Positions 7,279 to 17,868 of a stretch of DNA of 20,098 nucleotides are shown piece after piece. The DNA is from Stephanodiscus triporus (taxonomy: Eukaryota; Bacillariophyta; Thalassiosirophyceae; Thalassiosirales; Thalassiosiraceae): the NCBI GenBank assembly GCA_036939755.1, contig JALLAZ010000181.1, positions 1-20,098 on the forward strand, in the 5' to 3' direction. Under the pieces are notes generated by a model that saw nothing but the letters and a program-made list of their open reading frames with translations, ran no database searches and was not told where the DNA came from. Position 1 is the stretch's first letter, and every line of letters begins with the position of its first letter. Made by a program: the position numbers and the translations under genes.

Positions 7279-10200
7279 ATGGACGATCCATCCGTCCGCT
7301 TTCCGCGCTGCCCTCAAATAGAAGAGACGGACAGGATGTCCCCCCCCCCAGATCATCGCCACGACGACTTCGACGAAGACCGCGACGCGGCTCATCATGA
7401 AAATCATCGTGATTATCCGGACCCGTCCGTCGTCCTCCCCCTCCTTCTGGGCCTCTTGCGGAGCGAAGGTCGCCGCGCCGCCACGACGACTACCTGCGCA
7501 GAGGTAGAGGCCGAGGCCGAGGCCGATGTCGAGGCCAAGGTCGAGACGGCGGAAGGGGACGAGGAGGGCGACGACGATGACGACGCGAGGGTCGTATTCG
7601 GCCTCCCTTCTCCGCCTTCCCCCTCCGAGGCCAAGGACCCCCCCGCCTTCCCCAAGGGGCTTCATCGCATCCTCTCCCGTCGCGGCCGTCGTCGTCGTCC
7701 CGCCCCGCGTCGGCCGGCGTCGCTGTCGTGGTCCTCCCACGGAAGGTCGTTCCTAGTCGCGGTCGCCCCCGACGTCGCCGCCGACGACGTCGCCGCCCTC
7801 AAGGCCGCGAAGACGAGGCTCGAGGGGGAGCTGAGGGGGTGGGGGTTCCGGAGGGTCGGACGGCGCAATGCGGCGGGGGGGGACGGCGCGGCGCCCGGGA
7901 CCGCCGTCGTCGAGGAGTACCATCATCCAATGTTCCTGAGGGGCCGTCTCGACCTGGCGGAGGAGATGACGCGTCGAGGGAACGACGACGACGACAACGA
8001 CGACGACGATGGCGAACTACGACCCCACGATCGGGGGGGAGACCGGCACGGGGGGAGGGGGGGGGGGGACGGAGTCGCCGCCGCCGCGGTGGGGAAAGAC
8101 GACGACGTGCCGACAGGAGGGGGGGGAGACGACGAAAACAACACTGACGACAATCGGGCCGCGATAGACGACTTTTTGTCATTCACCGGCATCTCCGACG
8201 CAAACCTCGCGCGTCGGTACCTGGAGATGTCCGGCGGGATCCTGGAGACCGCCGTAGGATTGTTCGTAGATCACGGCGACGTTGTGGGCGGAGGCGGAGG
8301 CGCGGACTTCGACGTCGACGTCGACGTCGGATGTGTCGTCGAATCGGGGGAGGGGGGTGGGGATGATGGAGACGAAGACGACGATTGCGAGGAGGGCCCG
8401 GACTTCGACGCATTGCCGCCGATGCCCCCCCTCGAGGACGAGGAAGAGGATAAGGGGGGTTGTCTGGACCAGGCGTCGCCATCGCCGGCGGCATGCGTCG
8501 TCGAGTCCGCGTTGCGTGAATACCAGGCGTTCAGGACCTTGCAACGTGCGCTGTTGCGTCACTCGATGGAGCGACGACGAACCCTTCCCCCGCCGTCCTC
8601 CCCGTTGTCATCGCCCCCCCGCCGCTCCCACCCCCCCCCCCCTGCCGAGACTACGGGAAATGCTAAGAAGGAAGGGACATCAATTAGGGGTCGCCATCAT
8701 CATGGAACGCATCACTTCTTATTCCGATCGTTGCTGCATCCCTCTCTGCTCGTCCGGCGCGCCGCCGCTCGTTTAATAATTCAAAATTATCATCGTGTCC
8801 GGCAACGGCGCGGTACTACGGATGGCAAGAGTTCTCTCCCGACAAATAACGGTGACGATGGTCTCCGAGAGGCATTGATCGTGCTGCTCCATTCTTTGAT
8901 GTTTGGTGAGCCTCCATACCAGCAGCAACGGCATCGGCTACCACAGCAGCAGCAGACGCAAGAGACATGGCAATCGAGGATGACCCTAGAACGTTCGACG
9001 ATGATGATCCCATGTTACAAGAATCAACCTGATGGCGGAGATCCCGCGCTGCAAATCATGGGCTTGCTGATCTCGTTGGTCTGCGATGGCGGATTTTCCA
9101 ACATCGTGGTGTGCAACGAGGTCAGGCGAGAACGACGATTCCTCCAGCGACCTGGTGCCCCCCCTCTCACTACTCATCGCGATGACGCAATGGCGACGAC
9201 GATGATGAGCTACAGCAGAGATGGCGTTAGGGGCAGGGAAAAGATGAAGAACGATGACGATGGCGTTCTCGCCAAGACGTTCTTGCGAGAATTATCCACA
9301 AATCACGGCATTGAGACATTCGTTGCTGGGGGTGGTCTGAGATGGGCGTGCGGTAGCATTGTCAGATTGGTGCATATGCTCGTTCACGGTCTCCCCTCCC
9401 CCCATCCTCTTGTGGCGGGGAAGGATGTCTTTCAGAGCAGCGGGAGCGATGACATGGAGGATCGCGACGATCATCATCATTATGCAAAACATAATCAACA
9501 GGAGGGACGAAGTGCGGCAGCCATGATCCCTTTAGACGACATCACGTTCCGAACCATCCACACTCGCCTGTTGCTTTTGATAGATTTGGTCTACAGATTG
9601 GTGTTGTTCGGTTCCGTCCCCGCAGCGGTGGATCGGCACAGATCTCTCACTGATGGTGATGATGACGATATTGGCGCCAGGGATGAGGGTGATCAAGGCA
9701 AGGAGGGTGGCACCAGAGGCTGGGGTTCTAGGGGACCATCCAAATTCGGAACCTCAGACCGTGTCAAGGCCAGAGAATTGTACGACTTGGCGGCGGCATC
9801 ATCGTCGTCGTCTTCTTCTTCTTCTTCTTCTTCGGGCGCGACCGCAGCGAATGAGGCACTGCGAGCTTCATCGCTGTCGCTGCGTCAGCCGTTGCGTTCG
9901 TCTATCATTGACAATCCTCATCCGGTCACAACAAGTGGTGGTGGCGGTGGCGCAAAGCGTTCGTTTCCTAACGCCGGCGGCAGCACGCTCACCAACCTTG
10001 GCGTAGCTGCATCCTCTGCTGCTAAAGCCGGTGGCGGCGCTAGTGGTGGTGGCGGCGGTGGTGATTCTAACAAAGCCGTCACAGAAGAGAATCGCCAGCG
10101 CAAGGACCTTAGACGGGCCACTCTGGAACGAGTGCATAACATGTTCTGGTCTTCGACCTTACCTGCGGCTATTTGTGTCCTACCCCCCGCGCGGAACAAG

Positions 10201-13200
10201 TTGACTGCTGCTGCTGCTGCTGCCGCTAACAACGACAACGGTATCATCACCCCTCTATCGCATTCGCCGCTGACGTCGGAATCAGAAGTACAGCTATCGC
10301 CGCTGGCGTGCCTCATAGCCGCGCATGAAATTTTACGTTCTCGTCCACTATCACATTCCACACTCGCTACCAATAATCAGATATTCACTGTAGAAAAGGG
10401 GATCGCTATCTTAGGAAGAATAGTCGATCCGAATGCTAGCAATGCGCTTGTGGTAGTGGATAAAGAATTGCCATGGGGATTGTCTGACATTTTGCTGGGG
10501 GGCGACGGTGGTAGCGGCAGGTCCTACGGTGTTGTTGGCGAGTTTGAAGTCAAGGCCGCTCTCAACCACAGCAAGAAGCGAGATCGTGCCTCCTTGCATG
10601 AGAGACATCCTTTGCGAAGCTTCAGCTCCTCAAGTCAACGTCTTGTCGCGACGACAGCGATGAGGTCATTGCCTCCTCGTAGAAGTGCTGCTGGCGGTGA
10701 CGGCACAAGCAGTGGCGAAGGACCAGACTCGGCACACGCCGCTTCTTTAGGCCACCATCGGGCCAAGCGCGCTCGAACGGCTACAACAACTTCGGCGAGC
10801 GTTTCTTCGTTATTGGAACGGATGGCACGGGTGGATACTACTGCTGCAAGTTCGATCAGCAACCCAGTAGCGCGGTCAGCTCGCGAGGAGCCTATGGCAG
10901 CGGCATCCACCCTCTCAGCGAGTGGACTATCTTCCACCTACGCATCACGATACCGCTCTGCCATGGAGTCCATGATGCGTTCTTCTACTGCTGGATCGGT
11001 TGCTTCTATTTCGGCAACATCATCTTCAGCAGCGCCAGCCTTGCGAAATGATCGCGACGGGAGCCTGAGCCGTTTGCTAGCTACGCGTGTGGAACGTCTG
11101 GGATCGTCCAGGCCAGGTAGCTTGCATTCTGCGTCCACTTCTGCCGCCTTGCCTGTTGCATCTGCCGCCCCTAATCGCTCGTTGCTGCGTAGCGCCCGTG
11201 ACATGACATCTTCCGAGGTAGAAGAATGGCGCGTGCTCCACGAGTTGCCGGAGGGGGGTGATGTCATGGATATCGATGAACACGACTTCAGTAACGATGA
11301 TGACAACGACGATGATGACGAGGAGTTTGTGAGCAACATCAACAGCAGCAGCAACAACAATATGAATGAAGAAGGTGAAAGTGGCGAGGTAGAAGAAGGC
11401 AATCGAGATAACTCAGAAGTGGACGAGGATGATGACAGCGATACCGAGAGTGCCTTTGAGGAGGTGGTCCATCCAGATAATATCAATGAATATAATGACC
11501 ACGAGGGGAACAACTTCGATGAAGTCGATGATGATAGCGGGAGTGAAGAGGATGAAGCCGCTGCCGGAGGCAACAATGATTACGAGGAGGAAACAGATGA
11601 TGATGATGAGGTATACGATACGTCACAGTTCGACGATGCTGTTATTAATTTGGACGATATAAATCTTGTCACGTCTGGAAATCAGCGTCTTGGCGATGAC
11701 CATGATGGACACCACTTACATGGACATTCGAGCCGCAATCCTCACCGTCAATTATCATCGCGCAGTAATGCAGCTTCGTCACGATTAGGCAATGGAGGTT
11801 CCTCAGGATCAGGTGGTGTTAACAGCGGTATCAATGCACCAGGGGCTCTATCACCAATTGAATTAGCAGTGAAGAAGCGTGAGCGAGAACAAGTATTCTT
11901 ATGTGCGGCAATGTCGATTTTGACGGCGCAATACTTGGAATTGATGGACATTGGCGCAGATAGAGGGAAGATAGGGAATCTCGGCAGTCAAAAAGGGCCG
12001 CAGCAAGATTTGATCACTCCCCTTGGTACCAGCTGTAACAGCATGCAAGGATTCTCCGTTTTTGCCAGGCCATGCGCAACCATCATAACTCCGCCATTGC
12101 TCACAAGCAACGCAGAACAATCCCTGCTCAAGTCATTGTGTAATATTGTCAAACCACCGCGCAAGCCATTAAATTTGAAGATTTTTCTAAGGAGGGCCCC
12201 GACACAAGAAGAGTTTTTCAGGGGCAGTTTAAACAGGAATCCAATCGGCCTGTCGAGTCTACGCGCAGCCGGTGCCACATCAAGTGGTGGTGGAGGAGGA
12301 ACTGGTAGCTCAAGTGGGGAAGAAGGGCGAACAACCGGTGGGGTCGGTGGCTCATCTGGATCGGATGAACCACTAGTTAGCGACCTGCGCCTGCATATTG
12401 CTAAGGATTTGCAAATGGAAGATTCTGCAGAATTGCTGGAGCTTTTGGTGGCAAATAAGATTCTCGATGTGAATTTGAAGTTAAGGGTTGTCCAACAGGT
12501 ATTGTGGAAAAGGTATGTCGAGGAGAATGCCACTAGTGCGAGTTCATTAGGTGTTGCAGGTGCTGGACCGAGTCATCAAATGATTTCAACCGGGAGCGGT
12601 CTCAGCATGATATTTTCCAGCAGTGGATTAATTGCCGCGAGGAATCGAGCCAATGCAGGAGAAGGAAGTGGCGGTGGAGCTGACGATAATACAATATTGG
12701 AAAGTTTTCCTCCCATGGTTGTCACGTATCGGCTAGCGGGTGTCGATGGAGAGGCTACGGAAGACAAGGTAGAACTCGAAGATTTGGAGGACCCCGAAGC
12801 TCCATCAACTGCGAATCAATCGCCCGCTGCAATGGAACAGCGCATGGAAAAAGAATTCGGCATTACGCGTATGATGCTTACACATCATAAAGGCGTGGCG
12901 GTTTTATTGGCGAGCGTGCAGCGAACTATATCGGATTTGTTGCGGAGGATACGTCGTGATGAGGTGGCACGCCGGCGTCTACTTCGTAATAGCACTCGTG
13001 TTGAAGCTGATGTTACAGCGAGCAATGAAGATGAAAATGTTACTCGTGAACAATTTTCCATCTGGTTTAGTGATTTGCCTCCTGGTTTGTTGTTATTACG
13101 TTACTGTGCGAATATATCAGATAACCGCAAGAAGATGTTGGCGAATCGTGCACCTACTTTACTACTACGGATATTGTTGGATATATTGAATGCCATGAAT

Positions 13201-16200
13201 AGATCCTCTGGAACTTCAGGGAAGAGGCAAGGATTTCGTCAACGATCTTCGACATTCGATTTTTCGGTGCCTTCTGCAGATGTATCGCCGGTTTTGTCGC
13301 GAAAAAGAGTCCATCACGTTGAGGGCAACCCCACGACCAATGCACTACAAGAAATCATCGAAATGCTTGCATCCGACATTTCTGCTGAAATCAGTGGTGA
13401 ATCAAAGAGCTTGAAAATATCTGGTGGATCATTTGTCAGCTTAAATGAACTAGAGAGTAGTAATATCCAGCAAGCCGAAGATGAGGATAGGACGCTACCC
13501 CTCGTGCTAAAATCATTGCATTCGACGGATTTGGGTCCACCCTTACGCAAGGTCATTGCGAAGCTATTACCGTTTTTGACTTACGGTCGAGTCTCACAAA
13601 GTAAAGAATTGGGTGAGTTTCAGTTCTTCTTTCATTGATTTATGGGAAGACGGATGTGGAAGAGAAGAAAGAGGGAAGAAATTCTCGACGACCAAAGCCA
13701 ATGTGTGCATGCGGTGCCGCCCGGGCCGTCGCCTTGTTTATGTATGTGCATTAAACACGCTTAGACGCTCATCATCATGACCCTTCATCTTTCGCTCAAT
13801 ACACCTCAAAAATTATTATCAGCGAGTTGCTTCAATAGATATGTCAATGTTGATCGTTTGGGAATGATGAATGGATCAGAAGCTTCGGAAGAGCAAGAAC
13901 AGCAGCTGCAGTCCGGTGTATTGATGCATACGTTTGTCGAAACTGCAATCAATCTCCCGCCGGTATCCGTTTGCGATAATCTTCGTAAGGAATTGATATC
14001 TAATGGATTCGTTGAGCGTGTGCGGTGCTTCTTGTTGGAGGATGCGCCACATCAGCCGGTGAGTCATTCTTTCTTGTCCATTGCAAATAGACATGAAGCC
14101 AAAGCTCACCCATATTTGATCTCCTGCATTCGACCGTAGCCATCGTGGTCGCCCGCATTGTACTCCAAATCGTCAAATAAGATGAGTGAAGGTGTGTCTT
14201 CGAAGTTGAAGGAGGAATGGAGATTGTACTTAGATCGTCCAGGATTGAGCCAGGCTTTCAAAATATTGACAGGATTGTGTTCGAGGCATATTGCGACACA
14301 GTTGCTTTTATCCGACATTTCTAGTTGTGACACTGATGAGGATATCTCTTCTACTCACGAAGATGACATCTTGAGTCTCGTAACACTGTGTCATTGGTTG
14401 GAAAGTACCTCTGATAATACCGTGTCCAACATTAAGAATCCCAACGGTATACTTGCAGAAACTTTGTTGGATGCCTTGAAAGAGGATAATGCATTGTGCG
14501 CGGAAAAGATTGGTGCCATTCGAAACAAGACTCGCGATCGCAAACGCGAGCTCGCCGAGGAGAGGCGGTCCAAGGCATTAGTGGGCATGAGTGCGTTTGG
14601 TAAGCTGGCGGGTGCGGCGGTTGCTGGGCCAAGGGCTTCAACTGTAGCTTCCCATGGCGATTCCGGTAGTGGCATAGACGCCAATGTCTTTGATCAAGGA
14701 TCTTCGGAAAATCGATCAGTGTTTGCCTCCATGTTCTCGTCATTACTAGCACCGTCTCATTCTCAGCAAAGGACACGTTCTGCAAAGGGGTCAACTCCCG
14801 CTAGTCCAGTACCGCAGCAACCCAAGGCTCAGCCATCATGGATGGAGGAGATGGAGGCAATGGCTGACGAGGCAGGTGTTACGTGCGCCGTATGTCAGGA
14901 GGGTCGCACCTTACAACCCTCAGAGTTGTTGGGTATGTACGCTTACATGAAGAAGATTTCCGTTCCCTCCAGCCAAGGGGGCGGGAAGTGTGACATTGAC
15001 GGAACTGTGTTGTTGTTGTCATTGCCTGCATCCTTCCCTAACGCACTGGCGAATAGTACAGTTATGGAAGCATTGTTCACAAAGGCACGGAGTGCTGCGA
15101 TTGCTTTGGAGGGAACTTCCCATGCATTATCCGCCATGAGTTTATCAACTTCAATTTCAGGCTCGGGTGTTGGTGCTGGAAGCGGTAGTAGGACGAATGT
15201 GTTCCTAACTTCAGTCTCGGCAGGAAATGCAATCCATATAAATTGTCATAAGAAGGCCAAAACTGCTGATCGGAATCATCCTAAGGCACCAAAGAGTAAG
15301 CCGATCACCTTGCACTACTGAGTCAATCTGTTGCTGTTTTAGCCTTATGGTTTCAAATTTTAATGTTACCCACCAATCATTCGTGTTCTTCTGTCGACAG
15401 GCGAGTGGGAAGGGGCCAGTTTGCGAAACTCAAGAGTAACCTGTAACGTTATTATCCCCCTCGTATCGTCCAAGACATCGAAGGTTCCTCTAATAGCCGT
15501 TGACACAGCATTGGCAGACTACAACGTTAGTATCACTAACACACTTGGTGCTCGTCCTAAGAGTATATTATGGAATTGCTTGCATGATATGCGCTTCATG
15601 TTATTGAGAATGGCGCATGGCGAGGCACTAGGAGCCGACTGCGGCGGTGGGTCATCGTCATCCAACTTTCTATTATTGCTTTATCAGCTGTATTCCGCTG
15701 ATATGTTTGCCAAGAATGCCGAACATGATGAGAGTTTGGAAGTTTCGCTACACGCAAGGGGACTTAGTGCAGGTTTCTTGGTGGGCGTGGGCATATTGGA
15801 TGATCCTGGCTTCGACCGGATCGATAACAGATTGAAACGCCTGGAGAGGGGAGTTGCAGGTGAGCTGTTAATGGTCAGCTAAATTTCATGTTTTGTCTCT
15901 CATAAGAGCTCATAGTGTCGAGCATGGCCCCCTTTTTACAGACGCTGCGCCAATGGCCGCTCTCCTCTCTATTTTGTTCTACAACGATGGCGGAAAGGCG
16001 ACTAGTGGCTCTGCAACAAAGACACATGACCTAAGTGGCTCTGAGGAGAGAAAAATTCCGTCCCCTACTCGTCAGTGGGAGGTACACAAGTCAAAGTTTC
16101 TTGCCGGGCTTATGCGGTGCGCGGGTCATAGGCACTCGCTCGGTGTGACTGATAGTGGATGCGTAACTTCTCGCGGGATTTCCACTGGCCGGAAAAATAT

Positions 16201-16543
16201 TGAGCGAGCTCGATTGTATAAGGATTGGACCAGTGATGATGCCGAATCCATGGGAGTAAATACCACATGGGGTGGCAATTCAGCTCGTCGCACGACCATG
16301 ATCGAAGCTTATTCCAAGGCGTTGCGCCCGATGATAACTCTCTATGCAATTTTAGACCAACTCTCAAAGGATTTTGCCGTGGACAACTGCGACGAGAAAA
16401 CTAGCGAGTCTGCGGAACATTTAGCAGCGAAGTTGGATTCATGTTATAAGGCGAACGACATACAAGAACTGTTGCGGGTTGCAGATATAAGTGTCGGGAA
16501 TGATGTGATCTGCAAATACTTTGAGAAGGGTGCCACTAGCTGA
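7279..16543 (+). CDS. UBR4: UBR4/BIG-type E3 ubiquitin ligase with N-terminal HSF-like and UBA-like domains
   Basis: Proposed exons are 7279-13612, 13823-14058, 14140-15295, 15401-15859 and 15909-16543, giving 2,939 aa. Residues 124-233 resemble an HSF DNA-binding domain (FPKGLHRIL, SWSSHGRSFLV, GWGFRRV, YHHPMFLRGR). Residues 294-332 resemble a UBA domain (IDDFLSFTGISDANLARRYL). Long low-complexity stretches follow: Ser tract at about 840-855, a possible nuclear signal RAKRAR, acidic region at 1330-1457. The UBR4/BIG signature includes FLRRAPTQEEFFRG, LLVANKILDVNLKLRVVQQV and PPMVVTYRLAGVDGEATED (1811-1829). The C-terminal hemiRING has CAVC (2439-2442), IHINCHKK (2555-2562) and TCN (Cys 2590), as in human and plant proteins that ubiquitinate N-degron and quality-control substrates. 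It is about half the usual length of around 5,000 aa, and I see no UBR box. Whether it binds DNA is unknown. Catalytic identity is strong; the N-terminal fusion needs transcript proof. Confidence 0.85.
7648..7977 (+). other. HSF-type DNA-binding domain, divergent, within the UBR4-like gene
   Basis: Residues 124-233 follow the HSF order: FP-LH-IL at the start, S/SW--HGRSF-V after the first helix, a GWGFRRV block, and an EYHHPMFLRGR block that matches the YYHELFLRG end of HSF domains. The loop between residues 133 and 145 is Arg/Pro-rich. The recognition helix is degenerate: where HSFs have SFxRQLNxYGF this has RLEGELRGWGF, so the base-contacting Arg aligns with Gly 183 and the Gln with Glu 184. 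The fold is likely retained and normal HSE binding is doubtful (inference). Confidence 0.7.
8158..8274 (+). other. UBA-like domain within the UBR4-like gene
   Basis: Residues 294-332 form a compact three-helix pattern typical of UBA/UBA-like domains of the FAF1/UBXN7 type: FLSFTGISDANLARRYLEMS then GILETAVGLFVDHG. In these families the segment binds ubiquitin or ubiquitin-like partners. It sits just after the HSF-like domain and before an acidic linker. Confidence 0.6.
9799..9834 (+). repeat. Ser-coding TCN/TCT microsatellite in the UBR4-like gene
   Basis: A run of TCA, TCG and TCT codons gives an in-frame Ser tract. It is a trinucleotide repeat in a linker and likely length-variable. Confidence 0.8.
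13613..13822 (+). other. Intron 1 of the UBR4-like gene
   Basis: Donor GTGAGT at 13613 and acceptor ATTATTATCAG ending at 13822, 210 bp, phase 1. Splicing joins SKEL to ASCFNRYVN in frame. Reading through would hit a stop within a few codons. Confidence 0.8.
14059..14139 (+). other. Intron 2 of the UBR4-like gene
   Basis: Donor GTGAGT at 14059 and acceptor GACCGTAG ending at 14139, 81 bp, phase 0. The join gives APHQP-PSWSPALYSK, which fits the PSWxPxLW-type sequence known from plant BIG. Confidence 0.75.
15296..15400 (+). other. Intron 3 of the UBR4-like gene
   Basis: Donor GTAAGC at 15296 and acceptor CTTCTGTCGACAG ending at 15400, 105 bp, phase 1. The join gives KAPK-SEWEGASLRNSRVTCN, matching the EEWESAALQNANTKCN region of human UBR4, so this junction is well supported. 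Confidence 0.85.
15860..15908 (+). other. Intron 4 of the UBR4-like gene (short)
   Basis: Donor GTGAGC at 15860 and acceptor CTCATAAGAG ending at 15908, only 49 bp, phase 1. Of the nearby AGs, this one restores the downstream frame (ERGVA-AHSVEHGPLF). The length is short for an intron, so the exact acceptor is less certain than the others. Confidence 0.6.
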
Positions 16544-16575
16544 GATTATAACATTATAGTAGAATATTATAACAA

Positions 16576-16600
16576 TCCCGCCTCAACGATGCTGCTTTCT
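16576..16600 (+). repeat. Left 25-bp inverted repeat
   Basis: Perfect reverse complement of 17316-17340. Confidence 0.9.
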
Positions 16601-16652
16601 GTCTTGTGACCAAAAATGATTCATGTGACCAAATCGAATCGGGTTCTCGCAC

Positions 16653-16791
16653 CTTATCTGCCAGACATGCTAATGCAAGAACAATGAGGAAGCCACGCTC
16701 AGAGCCCTCCCACCCTCCTCTCGCACTGACCGTCAGCGCGCAAGACCACTTATCTTCCAGACGTGCTAATGCAAGAACAAGGAGGAAGCCA
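16653..16791 (+). repeat. Pair of 43-bp direct repeats
   Basis: Copies lie at 16653-16695 and 16749-16791, 96 bp apart start to start. They share CAGAC, GTGCTAATGCAAGAACAA-like and GAGGAAGCCA and differ at only a few positions. They lie upstream of the decayed MGASNS gene, so they may be old promoter elements of that gene (inference). Confidence 0.85.
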
Positions 16792-16912
16792 GAACCACGA
16801 CTCCCCTCTCGAGAAAAAGTACCAGCTCAAATGTGGATAAAGAGCTAAAAAAATTCAACATATCTCCTCACTCAAATACTTATATTAAAAAGCAACAGCA
16901 AAGATAATCATC

Positions 16913-17298
16913 ATGGGTGCCAGCAACAGTGTCGTCGCGAACCAAATTGACAAGCCTCTCACCATCATTACCTTCAACAATGCTGATAACGTGTATGTAG
17001 CTTACAACCACCTCTACCAGGTTGCTCCGTTTGGTCAATCCCAAGTTGAAGCTGGGGCGGAGTAGGCATTGTCTATGGGTCTGTTGGTGACTAATTGCTC
17101 AATCGTATGTGGTATTGCCCCAATGGATCTACCCTCAGCGTTCAAAGTGTTCATTATGATTAGATTTATACGGACGGAAGCGAGCACAAAGGACCCTACC
17201 AGATATACGCGGGCAGTGACACGATGAGCAGTGTTATGGAATTTGTGGGGCTAACAGTTGATGCCTTTGCCGCCGTTGGCGGTTTTTTTGTACCCTGA
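16913..17298 (+). pseudogene. Small MGASNS-type protein gene, broken
   Basis: I do not recognise the family. The ATG at 16913 opens MGASNSVVANQIDKPLTIIT, followed by FNNADNVYVAYNHLYQVAPF and a TAG at 17063-17065 after 50 residues. From 17071 another frame clearly continues the protein (VYGSVGD, MWYCPNGSTLSVQSVHYD, IYTDGSEHKGPYQIYAGSD, MEFVGLTVDAFAAVGGFFVP, stop at 17296-17298), interrupted by a TAA and a TAG. The intact ancestor would have been about 128 aa. Gly at position 2 and Ser at position 6 fit an N-myristoylation signal, and the C-terminus is hydrophobic, which suggests membrane association (inference). One frameshift and at least two nonsense changes show decay. The reading frame, upstream direct repeats and flanking 25-bp inverted repeats form one unit. 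Confidence 0.6.
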
Positions 17299-17315
17299 AA
17301 ATAAGATTAAAGACA

Positions 17316-17340
17316 AGAAAGCAGCATCGTTGAGGCGGGA
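17316..17340 (-). repeat. Right 25-bp inverted repeat
   Basis: Perfect reverse complement of 16576-16600. Confidence 0.9.
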
Positions 17341-17618
17341 GGGATGCGTGGTGTCCCTTAGCAATGAATGCCACAGATATTACTCACCATGCTAGCATAA
17401 GAAGGAGCATGCAAGGACAACATAAATTGATGCCGAGGAGGGAACGACTGCTGAGCTTACGAAGAAGTTATCTGGAAAATCGTAATAGTTAATTCAGTAT
17501 ATTTGAACCATCTAGAATTATACACGATATTCCCTGTCCTTGCTTTCGCAATTTTCAACCATCGTGGTTGAACCAGTTATTTATTAATATAATTTCTCCC
17601 CTCCTTCCGTCATAATCA
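17341..17618. other. Intergenic, no gene seen
   Basis: About 280 bp between the inverted-repeat unit and the stop of the minus-strand gene. It is AT-rich toward 17460-17600. I see no ORF, RNA gene or clear repeat. It probably includes the 3' UTR of the minus-strand gene. Confidence 0.5.
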
Positions 17619-17832
17619 TCACGTCTGACCATCTCCATAGCCATTCCCATCATCATCGACGTCTCTATTGTCGTCGCCATTTCTTGAAGTCTTCGATTCG
17701 GCATCCATTCGAGGTCCTTGGTAATTTAGCGACGATTTCTTCGCTCCTCGACTTGCCACGGTATTGCCATCACCGCCCCGTCCTGCTGATGCCACCCTTC
17801 TTTCTTGTAGCAGCCGTTGTTGTTGGCGTCTC

Positions 17833-17868
<36 letters not shown>

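Larger units (their letters stand above)
16576..17340. mobile_element. 765-bp unit bounded by perfect 25-bp inverted repeats
   Basis: The 25 bases at 16576-16600 are the exact reverse complement of 17316-17340 (TCCCGCCTCAACGATGCTGC at the outer left end). The similarity continues weakly inward (GTCTTGTGACC against TGTCTTTAATC). The unit contains two 43-bp direct repeats and a decayed small gene. No transposase is present and I see no clear target-site duplication, so a non-autonomous MITE-like element or a foldback gene cassette are both possible. It begins 33 bp after the UBR4-like stop, probably within that gene's 3' UTR. Confidence 0.6.

Noticed and set aside
7057..7740. Minus-strand 227-aa frame opposite the start of the UBR4-like gene
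   Set aside because: Low-complexity Arg/Gly-rich start over the HSF-like region and no recognisable domain. The plus strand has clear motifs.
10938..11576. Minus-strand 212-aa Ser/Leu-rich frame
   Set aside because: It is the complement of the acidic Asp/Glu tract in the UBR4-like gene (GAT/GAG give Ser/Leu runs), so a shadow.
17265..17287. GC hairpin followed by seven T, like a bacterial terminator
   Set aside because: It lies in the coding remnant of the MGASNS gene (AAVGGFF codons) and the genome is eukaryotic.
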